Source of the DNA: DASQPR01 sp963836775
GTDB taxonomy: Bacteria; Actinomycetota; Actinomycetes; Mycobacteriales; Micromonosporaceae
Assembly: GCA_963836775.1 (NCBI GenBank)
Contig: CAWIKR010000002.1
Location: forward strand, 1,116,001-1,180,000
Direction: 5' to 3'
Length of the DNA: 64,000 nt
Part shown: one piece after another, positions 52,495-62,529 of the stretch
Numbering within the stretch: the first letter of the stretch is position 1
Layout: each line of letters starts with the position of its first letter
The notes under the pieces: model-generated
Databases searched by the model: none
What the model was told of the DNA's origin: nothing
The model's input: only the letters and a program-made list of their open reading frames with translations
Made by a program: the position numbers and the translations under genes

Positions 52495-53795
52495 AAGCCC
52501 GGAGTCACCAATGCGGCGAGCGCGGTGTGCACCATGACGCGTACGCCGTGACCGATGGCGTTCTCGTCCACGTTGAACGCCGACTGGTGAATGTCGAACT
52601 TCACCGGGTTGCCGGGGATGCCGACACCGAGCCGCATCATCGTGCCGGGCACGTGCTCCTGGTAGAACGCGAAGTCTTCGCCGCCCATGGACAGCTCGGC
52701 TTCGACCACTCGATCGGGTCCGAGCGCGGCTCCGGCGGCACCGGCGATGACCGCGGTGGCCAGCCGGTCGTTGACCACCGGCGGAACACCGCGGCGGTAG
52801 TCGATGGTGACCTCGGCTCCGGTGGCCCGCACCACGTCCCGGATCAGGCTCTCGACGATCTCCGGAACGTCCCGCCAGGCGTCCCGGTTCAGGACCCGGA
52901 CGGTGGCGCGAGCGAAGCCCTCGTTGGGGATGGCGTTGGCAGCCTCGCCGGCTCGGATGGCACCGAAGACCATCGACACCCCAGCTCGCGGGTCGATCCG
53001 CCGGTCCAGCAGGGACGGCACGTCGACGACCACCCGGCTGAGCGCGTGCACCAGGTCGGCGGTCAGGTGCGGGCGGGCGGTGTGGCCGCCGTTGCCGCGC
53101 AGCCGCACCTCGACGAGATCGGCGGCCGCGGTGAACGGCCCGGACCGGACGCCGACCAGCCCCACCGGCAGTTGCGGGGCGCAGTGCAGGCCGAAGATGG
53201 CTGACACGTTCTTCAGGCCGCCGGCGGAGATCACCTCCGGCGCACCGGACGGCGTCGCCTCCTCGGACGGCTGGAAGATCAGCCGGACCGTGCCGGCTAG
53301 CTCGCCGCGCTTGGACAGCTGGGCGAGCGCGAGGCCGGCGCCGATCAGGATGGTGGTGTGCACGTCGTGCCCGCAGGCGTGGCAGGCGCCCTCGACCGTG
53401 GACTTGTAGGGCACATCCTTGATGTCCTGCAACGGCAGCGCGTCCAGGTCGGCGCGCAGCGCGATGACCCGGTTTTCGCTGCCGTTTCCGGGGATATCGC
53501 AGATGACGCCGTTGCGCTTGGGCAGCAGCCGGGGCGCCAGGCCGGCGTTGGCGAGCGTACGCATGACCAGCGCGGCGGTCTTGAACTCCTGGCCGGACAG
53601 TTCCGGGTGCGCGTGAATGTGCCGGCGCAGCGCGACCAGCTCGGCGCCCCGGGCGGCGAGCCAACGGTCCAGCTGACCGGGCAGCGGATCAGCACCGGAG
53701 GGGACCTCCGGCCACTGGGTGGTTACGGTGTTGCTCGGTGGCAACGCGAGCGCACTGGTCACGACGTCTTCTTGGTCTCGGTCGGCAGTAGTCAA
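52491..53795 (-). CDS. M20-family amidohydrolase (AmiA/AmiB-like)
   Basis: A 434-residue metallopeptidase of the M20D group: LRRHIHAHPELSGQEFKTA, ACHACGHDVHTTILIGAG (metal Cys/His), IFQPSEEATPSGAPEVISAGG (catalytic Glu), FGLHCAPQLPVG, and the distal metal-binding FDIHQSAFNVDENAIGHGV. It resembles N-acyl-amino-acid or indole-acetyl-amino-acid hydrolases; the mycobacterial neighbours here are amiA1/amiB1. The start is uncertain: TTG 53795 or GTG 53762. The TAG stop is in the CTAG at the edge of the MITE-like element. Confidence 0.88.
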   Translation of the reverse strand: MTTADRDQEDVVTSALALPPSNTVTTQWPEVPSGADPLPGQLDRWLAARGAELVALRRHIHAHPELSGQEFKTAALVMRTLANAGLAPRLLPKRNGVICDIPGNGSENRVIALRADLDALPLQDIKDVPYKSTVEGACHACGHDVHTTILIGAGLALAQLSKRGELAGTVRLIFQPSEEATPSGAPEVISAGGLKNVSAIFGLHCAPQLPVGLVGVRSGPFTAAADLVEVRLRGNGGHTARPHLTADLVHALSRVVVDVPSLLDRRIDPRAGVSMVFGAIRAGEAANAIPNEGFARATVRVLNRDAWRDVPEIVESLIRDVVRATGAEVTIDYRRGVPPVVNDRLATAVIAGAAGAALGPDRVVEAELSMGGEDFAFYQEHVPGTMMRLGVGIPGNPVKFDIHQSAFNVDENAIGHGVRVMVHTALAALVTPGF

Positions 53796-54113
53796 CTTTG
53801 ATCAGCTAACCCCGGCGACGTAACGCTATGCAATGTCGTTCTTGTGTATGAAGGATTGCAGAGCGTTACTTTTCACCGGCCTCAAGCATGGTGCCGGCCT
53901 CGGACATGTGAGCCCGTCCGGGCCTGCATCCGCAGGTCATGGGCGGGTGATCGTCGAGCGCCAGCGGCGCTCGGCGAGGACACCCGCACACACCCTGTAT
54001 CAACGGGCGAAGACCATCCCGAGTCACGTTGCCACGCCGGATTGATCAACGTCGCACAGCGTGTGCGTCGGTCATCCTAGCGGGACAAACCGCAGCCGAT
54101 TGTCGAAATTGGC
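53796..54113. other. Intergenic interval
   Basis: 318 bases without a convincing gene. It holds the 53820-53869 inverted repeat, several short CG-rich words, and the upstream region of the amidohydrolase gene. Small open frames exist on the plus strand but show no family pattern. Confidence 0.5.
53820..53869. repeat. 15-bp inverted repeat with TTTT tail
   Basis: GTAACGCTATGCAAT (53820-53834) pairs with 53855-53869 with one mismatch and a 20-base loop; the plus strand then reads CTTTTC. It could be a terminator of a short plus-strand RNA or an operator of the M20 gene. Confidence 0.5.
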
Positions 54114-55706
54114 TCAGAACCGGTCGTTCGGCCGATATAGTCCCCACACCTCGCGAAGTGCATGCGATATCTCGCCGACCGTGGCTCGGGCACGCAGCGC
54201 TTCCCGCATCGGATAGAGCACGTTGTCGGTACCCGCCGCGGCGTCCCGCAAACTCGCCAGAGCCCGTTGCACGGCGCCGTTGTCGCGGTCCGCGCGCAGC
54301 TTCGCCAGCCGGGCCACCTGCTCGGCCTCGATCGCCGGATCGACGCGGAGCGGTTCGTAGGGCTCTTCCTCGGCGATCGTGTAACGGTTGACGCCGACCA
54401 CTGTCCGGGTGCCGGCATCGATCTCCTGGGCGATCCGGTAGGCCGAGGTCTCGATCTCGCGCTTCTGGAAGCCGGCCTCGATCGCCTCCGTCGCCGAACC
54501 GTAGGCATCGACCTGCTCCATCAACGCGACCGCGGCCGCCTCGATCTCGTCGGTCATCGCCTCGACGACATACGAACCGGCAAACGGGTCGACGGTCGCG
54601 GTCAGGTCCGTCTCGTAGGCGAGCACCTGCTGGGTCCGCAGGGCGAGCCGGGCCGCCTTCTCGGTGGGCAGGGCGATCGCCTCGTCATAGGAGTTGGTGT
54701 GCAGCGATTGGGTCCCGCCGAGCACCGCGCCGAGGCCCTGGACCGCCACCCGGACCAGGTTCACTTCCGGCTGCTGCGCGGTCAGTTGCACGCCCGCGGT
54801 TTGGGTGTGGAACCGCAGCATCCACGACTTCGGGTTGGTGGCCCCGATCTCGTCGCGCATCAGCCGGGCCCAGATCCGCCGCGCGGCCCGGAACTTGGCC
54901 ACTTCTTCGAGCAGCGTCGTGCGAGCGACGAAGAAGAACGACAGCCGCGGCGCGAAATCGTCCACGTCCAGACCGGCCGCGATCGCCGCCTTCACGTACT
55001 CCTTGCCGTTGGCGAGCGTGAAGGCGATCTCCTGCACCGGCGTGGCTCCGGCCTCGGCCATGTGGTAGCCGGAGATCGAGATGGTGTTCCACTTCGGAAT
55101 CTCTTTGGTGCAGTAGGCGAACGTGTCGGCGACCAGGCGCAGCGACGGCTGCGGCGGGAAGATGTAGGTGCCCCGGGCGATGTACTCCTTCAGGATGTCG
55201 TTCTGGACGGTCCCGGTGAGCTGATCGCCGGAGATCCCCATCTCCTCGGCGACCAACTGATAGAGGAGCAGCAGGACGCTGGCCGGCGCGTTGATCGTCA
55301 TGGACGTCGAGACGCGATCCAGCGGGATGTCGTGGAAGAGCCGGCGCATGTCGTCGATCGAGTCGATGGCGACACCGACCTTGCCCACCTCGCCGTGCGC
55401 GATCGATTCGTCGGAGTCGTAGCCCATCTGGGTCGGCAGGTCGAAGGCGACCGAGAGGCCCATGGTGCCGGCCGCCAGCAGTTGCTGATAGCGGGCGTTG
55501 GACTCGGCCGCGGTGCCGAAACCGGCGTACTGCCGCATGGTCCACGGCCGGGACGTGTACATCGTTGGGTAGACACCCCGGGTGAACGGGAACTGGCCCG
55601 CCACCCCGACCTGCGAGTCGAGGTCTTCGGGCAGGTCATCAGCCGTGTACGCGGCCTTGATGGGGAATCCGGATTCGCTGATCCGGCCGGTCGACTCCGT
55701 CGTCAT
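54114..55706 (-). CDS. Methylmalonyl-CoA mutase large subunit, catalytic domain only
   Basis: A 530-residue acyl-CoA mutase TIM-barrel subunit without a B12-binding domain. Blocks: RGVYPTMYTSRPWTMRQYAGFGTAAESN, FDLPTQMGYDSD, TMTINAPASVLLLLYQLVAEE, GTVQNDILKEYIARGTYIFPPQPSLRLVADTF, ISISGYHMAEAGATPVQE and GTQSLHTNSYDEAIALPTE. The Tyr of RQYAGF and the Arg of ARGTYIFPP are the residues of methylmalonyl- rather than isobutyryl-type enzymes (Phe and Gln there). It needs a separate B12 subunit, not in this window. It would use the methylmalonyl-CoA made by AccA/AccD. ATG 55706 is preceded by TACCAT eight bases upstream. Confidence 0.92.
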   Translation of the reverse strand: MTTESTGRISESGFPIKAAYTADDLPEDLDSQVGVAGQFPFTRGVYPTMYTSRPWTMRQYAGFGTAAESNARYQQLLAAGTMGLSVAFDLPTQMGYDSDESIAHGEVGKVGVAIDSIDDMRRLFHDIPLDRVSTSMTINAPASVLLLLYQLVAEEMGISGDQLTGTVQNDILKEYIARGTYIFPPQPSLRLVADTFAYCTKEIPKWNTISISGYHMAEAGATPVQEIAFTLANGKEYVKAAIAAGLDVDDFAPRLSFFFVARTTLLEEVAKFRAARRIWARLMRDEIGATNPKSWMLRFHTQTAGVQLTAQQPEVNLVRVAVQGLGAVLGGTQSLHTNSYDEAIALPTEKAARLALRTQQVLAYETDLTATVDPFAGSYVVEAMTDEIEAAAVALMEQVDAYGSATEAIEAGFQKREIETSAYRIAQEIDAGTRTVVGVNRYTIAEEEPYEPLRVDPAIEAEQVARLAKLRADRDNGAVQRALASLRDAAAGTDNVLYPMREALRARATVGEISHALREVWGLYRPNDRF

Positions 55707-55821
55707 ACCCGCCGATGGTAGGTGCGGGCTTTTGCGGATCGGCGGCGAGCCCGCAGAATAGACGGGCAGGACACAGCGGCGTGCCGACCCCCGGCGCCCA
55801 ATCTCCCGACGGTTAGAGATC

Positions 55822-57591
55822 TTGACGACACAGACTTCGGCTGGCTCAGCAGGCGGCCGCGCCGTTCCCGGCACCCTCATCGGGGGCCGCTATCAGCTGC
55901 GCGCCGCCATCGGCAACGGCGGCATGGGCACGGTCTGGCAGGCGGTGGACACCGTGCTTCGCCGGGACGTAGCGGTCAAGGAGGTAGTTCTCCCGCCCGG
56001 CATGCCCGCCGGCGAGCAGGACGCCATGCAGCAGCGGACGTTGCGCGAAGCGCGCGCGGCCGCGGCTTTGTCGCACCCGTCAGTGGTGCAGGTTTACGAC
56101 GTGGTGACCGAGGACGGCCGCCCGTGGATCGTGATGGAGCTGCTCCAGGCACGGAGTCTCTCGGAGATCATCATCTCGGACGGACCGCTGTCCGGGCGGG
56201 CGGTGTCCAAGATCGGCATCGCGCTGCTGGGCGCGCTCGAAGTGGCGCACGCGGCCGGCGTCCTGCATCGCGATGTGAAGCCGGCCAACGTGCTGATCTG
56301 TGTCGACGGCCGGTGCGTGCTGACCGACTTCGGCGTGGCCCGGATGCCCGCCGAGAGCAACCTGACCCAACCCGGCATGGTGCTCGGATCCCCTCACTTC
56401 ATCTCGCCGGAGCGCGCCATCGGCGCCAAGTTCGGACCGCCCAGCGATCTGTTCTCGCTCGGTGTGACCCTCTACACAGCGATCGAGGGCCGGCCGCCGT
56501 TCGACAAGGGCGATCCGTTCGAGACGATGCGGGCGATCGTCGAGGACGAACCGCTGGCGCCGGTCCGGGCCGGGGCGCTGGCACCGATCTTGATCGGCCT
56601 GCTGGACAAGGACCCGGCCCAGCGGTGGACCGTCAACCAGGCGCGCAACGCGCTGCGCGACCTGATGTCCCCGGCCAACCGGGGCGGCGTCCCGGTGGCC
56701 CCGCCCCGTCATGCCGTCGGTGGCCGGGCCCTGCTCGCCGACGGTGAGACGGTCGCCGACCGGCATCCGGCCGCGGCTCCGGTGTCGCCGAGCGGGCGGA
56801 CCGAACCAGAACTTGCGTACCAGCCGGCACCGGCCTTCCTGACCGCCGATCCGCCGCCACCGGAGCCGCGGCCGCGCCGGCGCGCGGCGGCCGAAGTCCC
56901 GCACGGGATCGGCACCAACGCCGCGATCAGCGCCACCGCCACCCGCGGGCTGGAAGCGGTCAAGTCCGGCGTGGCCGGCCTGCTGGCCCGGATCAAGACC
57001 TGGCCGCCGGCGGCGCGCTACGGCGTGCCCGGCGGCATCGCCGCAGCGATCGTCCTGATCGTGGTCCTCTCACTCACCGGCGGCGGCACCGGCTCCGCCC
57101 CGACTGCGGGCGGCAAGCCCAGCGCCAGTTCCAGCCCGACGAAGCCGGATTTCGCGGTACAGACCTTCAAGGACGACCGCGGCATGTCGGTCAGCGTTCC
57201 GGCCGACTGGAAGAAACAGAGCACCTCGACCTACACCAACTTCGTCAACCCGGACGACAGCCAGCAGCGGATGCGGCTCAATGTCGAATCCGCCGGGAAG
57301 TCGTCGGCCAAGCAGTTCCTCACCGGTGCCGAGCGCAACCTGAAGAACAAGCTCTGCGACGAATACGAGCGCGTCGGCCTCAGCGACATCCAGCTCGACG
57401 GAAAGCCGGCGGCCCAGCTCGAATACACCTGCGGCTCCGGCGACGGCCTCCGGCACGGCGTCTGGGCCGCGGTCGTCGACAACGGCAAAGCGTTCCACTT
57501 CTACCTGACGGTGCCGGACCAGGACTACGCCAAAGACCGGCCGATCTACCAGGAAATGGTGAACTCGTTCAAGCTCACGGCGAGCGGCTGA
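55822..57591 (+). CDS. Membrane-anchored serine/threonine protein kinase
   Basis: A 589-residue PknB-like kinase. Kinase domain (residues 20-285): IGNGGMGTVWQA (P-loop), VAVKEV (Lys), VLHRDVKPANVLI (catalytic loop), LTDFGVAR (DFG), GSPHFISPERA (activation-loop end). A Pro-rich juxtamembrane linker, a membrane helix (IAAAIVLIVVLSLTGG, about 400-420) and an extracytoplasmic domain (FKDDRGMSVSVPADWKKQ to the end) follow. That domain is not PASTA and resembles DUF4358/PsbP-like sensor domains only loosely. The start is TTG 55822, which is unusual and not certain. Confidence 0.92.
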   Translation: MTTQTSAGSAGGRAVPGTLIGGRYQLRAAIGNGGMGTVWQAVDTVLRRDVAVKEVVLPPGMPAGEQDAMQQRTLREARAAAALSHPSVVQVYDVVTEDGRPWIVMELLQARSLSEIIISDGPLSGRAVSKIGIALLGALEVAHAAGVLHRDVKPANVLICVDGRCVLTDFGVARMPAESNLTQPGMVLGSPHFISPERAIGAKFGPPSDLFSLGVTLYTAIEGRPPFDKGDPFETMRAIVEDEPLAPVRAGALAPILIGLLDKDPAQRWTVNQARNALRDLMSPANRGGVPVAPPRHAVGGRALLADGETVADRHPAAAPVSPSGRTEPELAYQPAPAFLTADPPPPEPRPRRRAAAEVPHGIGTNAAISATATRGLEAVKSGVAGLLARIKTWPPAARYGVPGGIAAAIVLIVVLSLTGGGTGSAPTAGGKPSASSSPTKPDFAVQTFKDDRGMSVSVPADWKKQSTSTYTNFVNPDDSQQRMRLNVESAGKSSAKQFLTGAERNLKNKLCDEYERVGLSDIQLDGKPAAQLEYTCGSGDGLRHGVWAAVVDNGKAFHFYLTVPDQDYAKDRPIYQEMVNSFKLTASG

Positions 57592-57666
57592 TCGAGGGCG
57601 GCGCTGCGGCGTCTGGTCGGCGGGGTTTGCTGAGCGTCCCCCGGAGCGCCGTGCTATCAACGAACA

Positions 57667-59358
57667 ATGGCCAACGCTCCGGTGATCGATCCGTCCGTCG
57701 TCCGCGCCCGCTTCGCCGCCGAGGCGTGGATCAGTGACGACCCCGACCCGGACACTCAGACGGAGCTGCGGGCCGTGCTGGATGGCCTGCCCGGCACCGC
57801 GGAAGACCTGCTGGACCGGTTCTCCGGGCGGCTGACCTTCGGGACTGCCGGCCTTCGCGGGCCGGTGCGGGCCGGACCTAATGGAATGAACCTCGCGGTC
57901 GTACGCGCTGCCGCCGCGGGACTGGTGACCTTTCTGGCCGGGCAGCCGGACGACGGGCCGGTGGTGATCGGATACGACGCCCGGAACGGATCCACCGCAT
58001 TCGCGACCGAGACCGCCCGGGTGGTCACCGGCGCCGGGCGGCGGGCCCTGGTGCTCCCCCGGCCCCTGCCGACTCCGGTCCTGGCATTCGCGGTACGCCA
58101 CCTGAACGCGGCCGCCGGCGTGATGGTCACCGCCAGCCACAATCCGCCTCAGGACAACGGCTACAAGGTCTATCTCGGCGCCCTGCTGGGCGGCCCGCAG
58201 GGGGCCGGTGCCCAGATCGTGCCGCCGGCGGACGCCGAGATCGAGGCCGCCATCCAGGCGGTCGGCAAGCTGGCCGAGGTGCCGCTCGGCAACACCGGCG
58301 AGGTTCTGGGCGCCGAGATCGTCGACGCCTACCTGGCCGGGCTCACCGGCATCCTGGACCCGGATGCGGCCCGGGACCTCGTGATCGCGTACACGCCGCT
58401 GCACGGCGTCGGCGAGGATCTGGCGCTCGCGGCGTTCCACGCGGCCGGGTTCCGGCCCCCGTCGGTGGTGCCGGCGCAGGCAAAACCGGACCCGGCGTTT
58501 CCGACCGTGGCATTCCCCAACCCGGAGGAGCCAGGCGCGATGGACCTGCTGCTGGAGCTCGCCAAGTCCAGCAGCGCCGACATCGCCATCGCCAATGACC
58601 CGGACGCGGATCGATGCGCCGCCGCTGTGCCGGTGCCGGGATACACCGCCGGGCCGGTCTCCGGATGGCGCGCGCTCAGTGGGGACGAGGTGGGCGTGCT
58701 GCTCGCCGACCATCTGATGCGGCGCGGTGTCAACGGCCTCTACGCCTGCTCGATCGTCTCGTCGTCACTGCTGCGCGCGATGTGTGCCAAGCGCCAGATG
58801 CCCTACGCCGAGACTCTGACCGGGTTCAAGTGGATCTCCCGAGCCGGCGACGGCAGCGTGCCGCTGGCCTACGGCTACGAGGAGGCGCTCGGCTACTGCG
58901 TGGCACCGGATCTGGTCCGCGACAAGGACGGCATCTCCGCCGCCCTGCTCCTCAGCGAACTCGCCGCCGGGCTCAAGACCGAGCTGCGTACGCTCGCCGA
59001 CCGGCTCGACGAGATCGCCGCCGAGTTCGGGCTCTACCGCACCGATCAGCTCTCGGTACGCGTCGACGACCTGGCCGAGATCGGCACCATGATGGATCGG
59101 ATCCGGTCCCGCCCGCCGACCACGCTTCTGGACGCCGGGACCACGGTCGAGGATCTGCTGCCCGACAACGATGTGCTGATCCTGCGTACCGAATCAGCCC
59201 GGGTGGTGGTCCGGCCGTCGGGCACCGAGCCGAAGCTCAAGGCGTACCTGGAAGTGGTCGAACCGGTCCCGGACGGCGACGTGGCGGCGGCGCGGGAGCG
59301 GGCGGCGGCCGCAGTGGCCGCGCTGCGCACCGAGACAGCGGCGGCGCTCGGCGTCTGA
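57667..59358 (+). CDS. Phosphoglucomutase/phosphomannomutase
   Basis: A 563-residue phosphohexomutase, the PmmB type. Domain 1 has FGTAGLRGPVRAGPNGMN and the active phosphoserine loop VMVTASHNPPQDNGYKVYLG (about 155). The Mg loop is IANDPDADRCA; the sugar loop is YGYEEALGYCV; the phosphate-binding loop near the C-terminus is VVVRPSGTEPKLKAYLE. It interconverts hexose-1- and -6-phosphates. The ATG at 57667 follows TATCAA at seven bases. In mycobacteria pmmB is next to upp, which lies at 62.7 kb here. Confidence 0.94.
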   Translation: MANAPVIDPSVVRARFAAEAWISDDPDPDTQTELRAVLDGLPGTAEDLLDRFSGRLTFGTAGLRGPVRAGPNGMNLAVVRAAAAGLVTFLAGQPDDGPVVIGYDARNGSTAFATETARVVTGAGRRALVLPRPLPTPVLAFAVRHLNAAAGVMVTASHNPPQDNGYKVYLGALLGGPQGAGAQIVPPADAEIEAAIQAVGKLAEVPLGNTGEVLGAEIVDAYLAGLTGILDPDAARDLVIAYTPLHGVGEDLALAAFHAAGFRPPSVVPAQAKPDPAFPTVAFPNPEEPGAMDLLLELAKSSSADIAIANDPDADRCAAAVPVPGYTAGPVSGWRALSGDEVGVLLADHLMRRGVNGLYACSIVSSSLLRAMCAKRQMPYAETLTGFKWISRAGDGSVPLAYGYEEALGYCVAPDLVRDKDGISAALLLSELAAGLKTELRTLADRLDEIAAEFGLYRTDQLSVRVDDLAEIGTMMDRIRSRPPTTLLDAGTTVEDLLPDNDVLILRTESARVVVRPSGTEPKLKAYLEVVEPVPDGDVAAARERAAAAVAALRTETAAALGV

Positions 59359-59446
59359 CGCCGCACCGCTCCGCGGACAGTTGGCTGTTCGGCCGATTTG
59401 GCTGGGTCGTTCGGACCAGGAGTCGGCAATCGAAACGGCTGCCGCA

Positions 59447-59452
59447 TATGCT
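59447..59452 (+). promoter_or_regulatory. -10 box for the third gtrA gene
   Basis: TATGCT lies six bases before the GTG at 59459. Confidence 0.5.
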
Positions 59453-59458
59453 CGCCCG

Positions 59459-60097
59459 GTGTCCCCCACTCAGAGGCTGCTCCGCCAGCTGCCGGCGCCG
59501 CTGCGCCGGCAGGTCATCGCGCATCGGGAAGCCGTCAAGTTCCTGATCACCGGTGGTTTCTGCTTCGGGCTCACGGTAGCGATCAACTACCTGCTCAAGT
59601 TGACGATCTTGCACGCCTGGCCGGTGACGGCGCTGACGATCGCGACCGTGATCAGCTTGGTGGTGTCGTACCAACTGAATCGGCAGTGGTCGTTCAAGAC
59701 CCGCGGCGGTCGGCGACGGCACCACGAGGTGTTCCTGTTCTTCGTGGTCAGCGGGGTCGGCGTGGCACTCAACGTGATCCCGCTCTACTTGTCCCGCTAC
59801 GCCGTGGACCTGCGGGTGCCGGATGTGAGCCGCTCGACACAGGAGATCGCCGATTTCGTCAGCGGCAACATCATCGGGACCGCGCTCGCGATGGTGTTCC
59901 GGCTGTGGGCGATGAAGCGGGTCGTCTTCCCGGACGCTGACGCGCGCGCCCACCGGCGCCGGTCCCGGACCTCAGCACCGGCTTCCCGCGCCGGTGCTCC
60001 GGCCACAGCGCGGTCCGAAGCTGGCGCCGAGCCGGCTGTCTCGCAAGCCGAGGTGGCACCGCGGTCCGAGGCCAAGACCTCGGCCGCGGCTCGCTGA
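59459..60097 (+). CDS. GtrA family membrane protein, third copy
   Basis: A 212-residue GtrA protein: FLITGGFCFGLTVAINYLLKL, VTALTIATVISLVVSYQLNRQWSFKTR, VFLFFVVSGVGVALNVIPLYLS and SGNIIGTALAMVFRLWAMKRVVF. The LNRQWSF and RLWAMKRVVF motifs fit the family. A 50-residue Ala/Arg/Ser-rich C-terminal tail is low complexity. It lies beside the GT2 and GT-C glycosyltransferase genes, supporting a role in polyprenyl-phosphate-sugar translocation. Confidence 0.88.
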   Translation: MSPTQRLLRQLPAPLRRQVIAHREAVKFLITGGFCFGLTVAINYLLKLTILHAWPVTALTIATVISLVVSYQLNRQWSFKTRGGRRRHHEVFLFFVVSGVGVALNVIPLYLSRYAVDLRVPDVSRSTQEIADFVSGNIIGTALAMVFRLWAMKRVVFPDADARAHRRRSRTSAPASRAGAPATARSEAGAEPAVSQAEVAPRSEAKTSAAAR

Positions 60098-60206
60098 CCC
60101 GGCACCCTGGTCCTCGGAGCCGCAGGCCGACCACGGCTCGGCAAGTCGCAGTCGGCCTCGTCGGTGCGGATCGCGGTTCCGACCACGCGGATCCCGGTGG
60201 CGGCGA

Positions 60207-60968
60207 CTAGACCTGTTCGCTGTCCGGCTGCGGCGCGGCCGGCTCAACATCCCGCTGCTGCGGAATCGTCTGACTGTCCCGGGGCATCCGGCGCACGCGC
60301 TCGCGGGCCAGGATCATCAGAGCCTCGACGCCGTCCCACGCGGTGATCTTCTTGCCCTCCTCGCGGCTGCGCGCCGAGTAGGAGATCGGGACCTCGTACG
60401 GCCGGATCCGCCGGCGAAGCAACTTGCCGGTCACCTCGGCCTCCATGCCGAAGCCGGACGAGCGCACGTCCAAGTGCCGGTAGAGCGACAGCGGCATCAG
60501 CTTGAAGCAAGTCTCGACATCGCTGATGTAGCTGTTGAAGATGACGTTGGCGGCCAGCGTGACGGCCTTGTTGCCCATCACATACCAGAACGAGTAGGCG
60601 CTGTGGCTGCCGAACGTACGGCTGCCGTAGACCACTGAGGCACGCTCGTCCAGCACCGGCATGATCAGGCTGGGGATGTCCTCGGCGTCGTACTCCAGGT
60701 CGGCATCCAGGATCACCACGTAGTCGCCGGTCGCGTGCGCGACGGCGGTCCGGATGGCCGCCCCCTTGCCCTGGTTCTTCTCGTGGTGCACGATCCGCAG
60801 CCGCTCGTCGTTGAGGGTCTCGAGCTGGGCGGCGGTGCCGTCCTTGCTGCCATCGTTGACGACGACGAACTCCACGTCGCACGGATAGTCGACGGCGAGC
60901 GCGTGCTTCAGCGCCCGGGTGACGGACGCTTCCTCGTTGTAGACCGGGGTGAGGATGGAGAGCTTCAT
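60207..60968 (-). CDS. Glycosyltransferase family 2, polyprenyl-phosphate-sugar synthase-like
   Basis: A 253-residue cytoplasmic GT2 with the DPM1-like pattern LSILTPVYNEEASVTRALKHAL, VVNDGSKDGTAAQLE, GKGAAIRTAVAHATGDYVVILDADLEYDAEDIPSLI (metal-binding DAD), VVYGSRTFG, NSYISDVETCFKLM and EGKKITAWDGVEAL. No C-terminal membrane helices are present. It should transfer a sugar from a nucleotide sugar to polyprenyl phosphate. Its ATG (60966-60968) overlaps the TGA of the GT-C gene. Confidence 0.92.
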   Translation of the reverse strand: MKLSILTPVYNEEASVTRALKHALAVDYPCDVEFVVVNDGSKDGTAAQLETLNDERLRIVHHEKNQGKGAAIRTAVAHATGDYVVILDADLEYDAEDIPSLIMPVLDERASVVYGSRTFGSHSAYSFWYVMGNKAVTLAANVIFNSYISDVETCFKLMPLSLYRHLDVRSSGFGMEAEVTGKLLRRRIRPYEVPISYSARSREEGKKITAWDGVEALMILARERVRRMPRDSQTIPQQRDVEPAAPQPDSEQV

Positions 60969-62529
60969 TCTGGTGACCTTCGGGAGAAGCGGAGCGGACT
61001 CCGCGAGTTGCGGGGGTACGAATCTACAGACCGTGGCGCTACAAGGAGGTTGTCCCATAGCGATTGGATGACGCCGGCCTGGGCCACCGTGATCAGAATC
61101 AGCCCGCCGACGATGGCTCCGGCCCAGGCGGCCCTCATCCGAGCGCTGCCGGTCCAGCGATCGATCACCGGTGCCGCCGCGGCCGCGAGTAGTGGATAGA
61201 GGAACGCCCAGGTGCGCTCCACCTCGCCCTGACGGAGCGCGGTGATGGTCGCGCGGCAGCACGCCCCACACGAACATGATCGCGACGAGCGCGAGCGGGA
61301 GGATCGGACGCCGCGCGCACCGGGCACCTTGATGACCAGTCCGGCCAGGCCAAGCGCCGCTAGCGGCAATCCGGCCGAGACCAGGACCGACGGCCGGGTG
61401 TCCGGCGACGAAGTACTGGTAGTAGGTGCCGGAACTGCCGGGGCAGCATGCTCGGTAGGTGCTGACAGGTCGAATCCCAGCGTCACCCGCAAGATCGACA
61501 GGACCGCGAGCAGCTCCAGCGATGGTCGCGAGTCCGAGCCGGACGATCTCCGCAGGCTGCGGGTCTCGACCGCGATGGCGATACGCCATGGCCAGCGCAA
61601 GGAACACCGTTGCATAGGTCATGAACGTCGTGAGGCCGAGCACGGCGCCGGCCGCCGCGGTCAGCGGCAGCGATCGTCGTTGCGCACCGAGGACGCAGAG
61701 CGCGGCGGCAGCCGTGAAGAACGTCGCGAAGATGACGTCCACGTTGGTGTAGGCGAGCATCAGCAGGGACGGGGTGGCGACCGTCAGCGCGGCGGCGATC
61801 CGGCCGGCACGCTCACCGCCGTAGGCGCGGCCGAGCGCGTACGCGCCGAGCGCGACCAGCAGCGACAAGATCGCCAGCGCGGTGGCGAAGCGGAACTGGA
61901 TGCCCGGGGCCGGCGAGCTTGTAGAAGACCCAAAGCATGACTTCGATGCCCGGCGGATGGGTCCGGTTGTTGTAGCAGGTAAACTGAGTGTCAGGGACGG
62001 AAGTGCTGAGACGAACCCGCGTACGCCGAGATCGTCCACGAAATGCAGGTCGGCGGTGTAGTTGCTGGTCTTCTTCGTGCTGACGCCGTTGACCAGTGCG
62101 TTCGGGTCGCCTGCGTAGCAGGTTCACCGCGATCGAGGTAAGCAGCCCGCCGAAGACGATCATGGATAACGCCAGCCATGCGCGGACCCGGGTGTTGGTT
62201 GCCGCCCAGGCGATCCCCGCCATGAAGCAGGCCCGCCGGAATCAGCCACCAGCCGAGCTGCTGAATGTCGGCGAGAACCTGCCGTAGAGGGGCAGCGCGG
62301 TAAAGTGCGGAACCGTAGTGTCTTATGCGCGGCCCGATGTAGATGCAAGAAGGACGATCCAGGATGATCCGACAGGGCACAGCCAGCGGCCACCACCGCC
62401 ACGAGACGCGGGCGTTCTCGGGTGCGGTCGGGGGATCTGCGACTCTGAGAATGAAGCCGCACCGGCCGAGCGTGCCTCTTCGACGAGTTCCTGGCTGCTG
62501 CCAGCATGCATGGTGAGCCCCGTGAGCAA
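60965..62529 (-). CDS. GT-C-like membrane glycosyltransferase, heavily frameshifted
   Basis: Fragments of a multi-pass membrane protein lie in three frames. Recognisable parts in order are: ARSAGAASFSE (N-terminus, start near 62529 uncertain), LADIQQLGWWLIPAGLL, AWLALSMIVFGGLLTSIAVNLL, TKKTSNYTADLHFVDDLGVRGFV, YNNRTHPPGIEVMLWVFYKL (ArnT/PMT-like acceptor motif THPPG), FATALAILSLLVALGAYALGRAYGG, PSLLMLAYTNVDVIFATFFTAAAALCVLG and IVGGLILITVAQAGVIQSLWD near the end. At least five frame changes are needed. It likely uses polyprenyl-phosphate sugars from the GT2 partner, whose start overlaps its stop. Confidence 0.75.
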
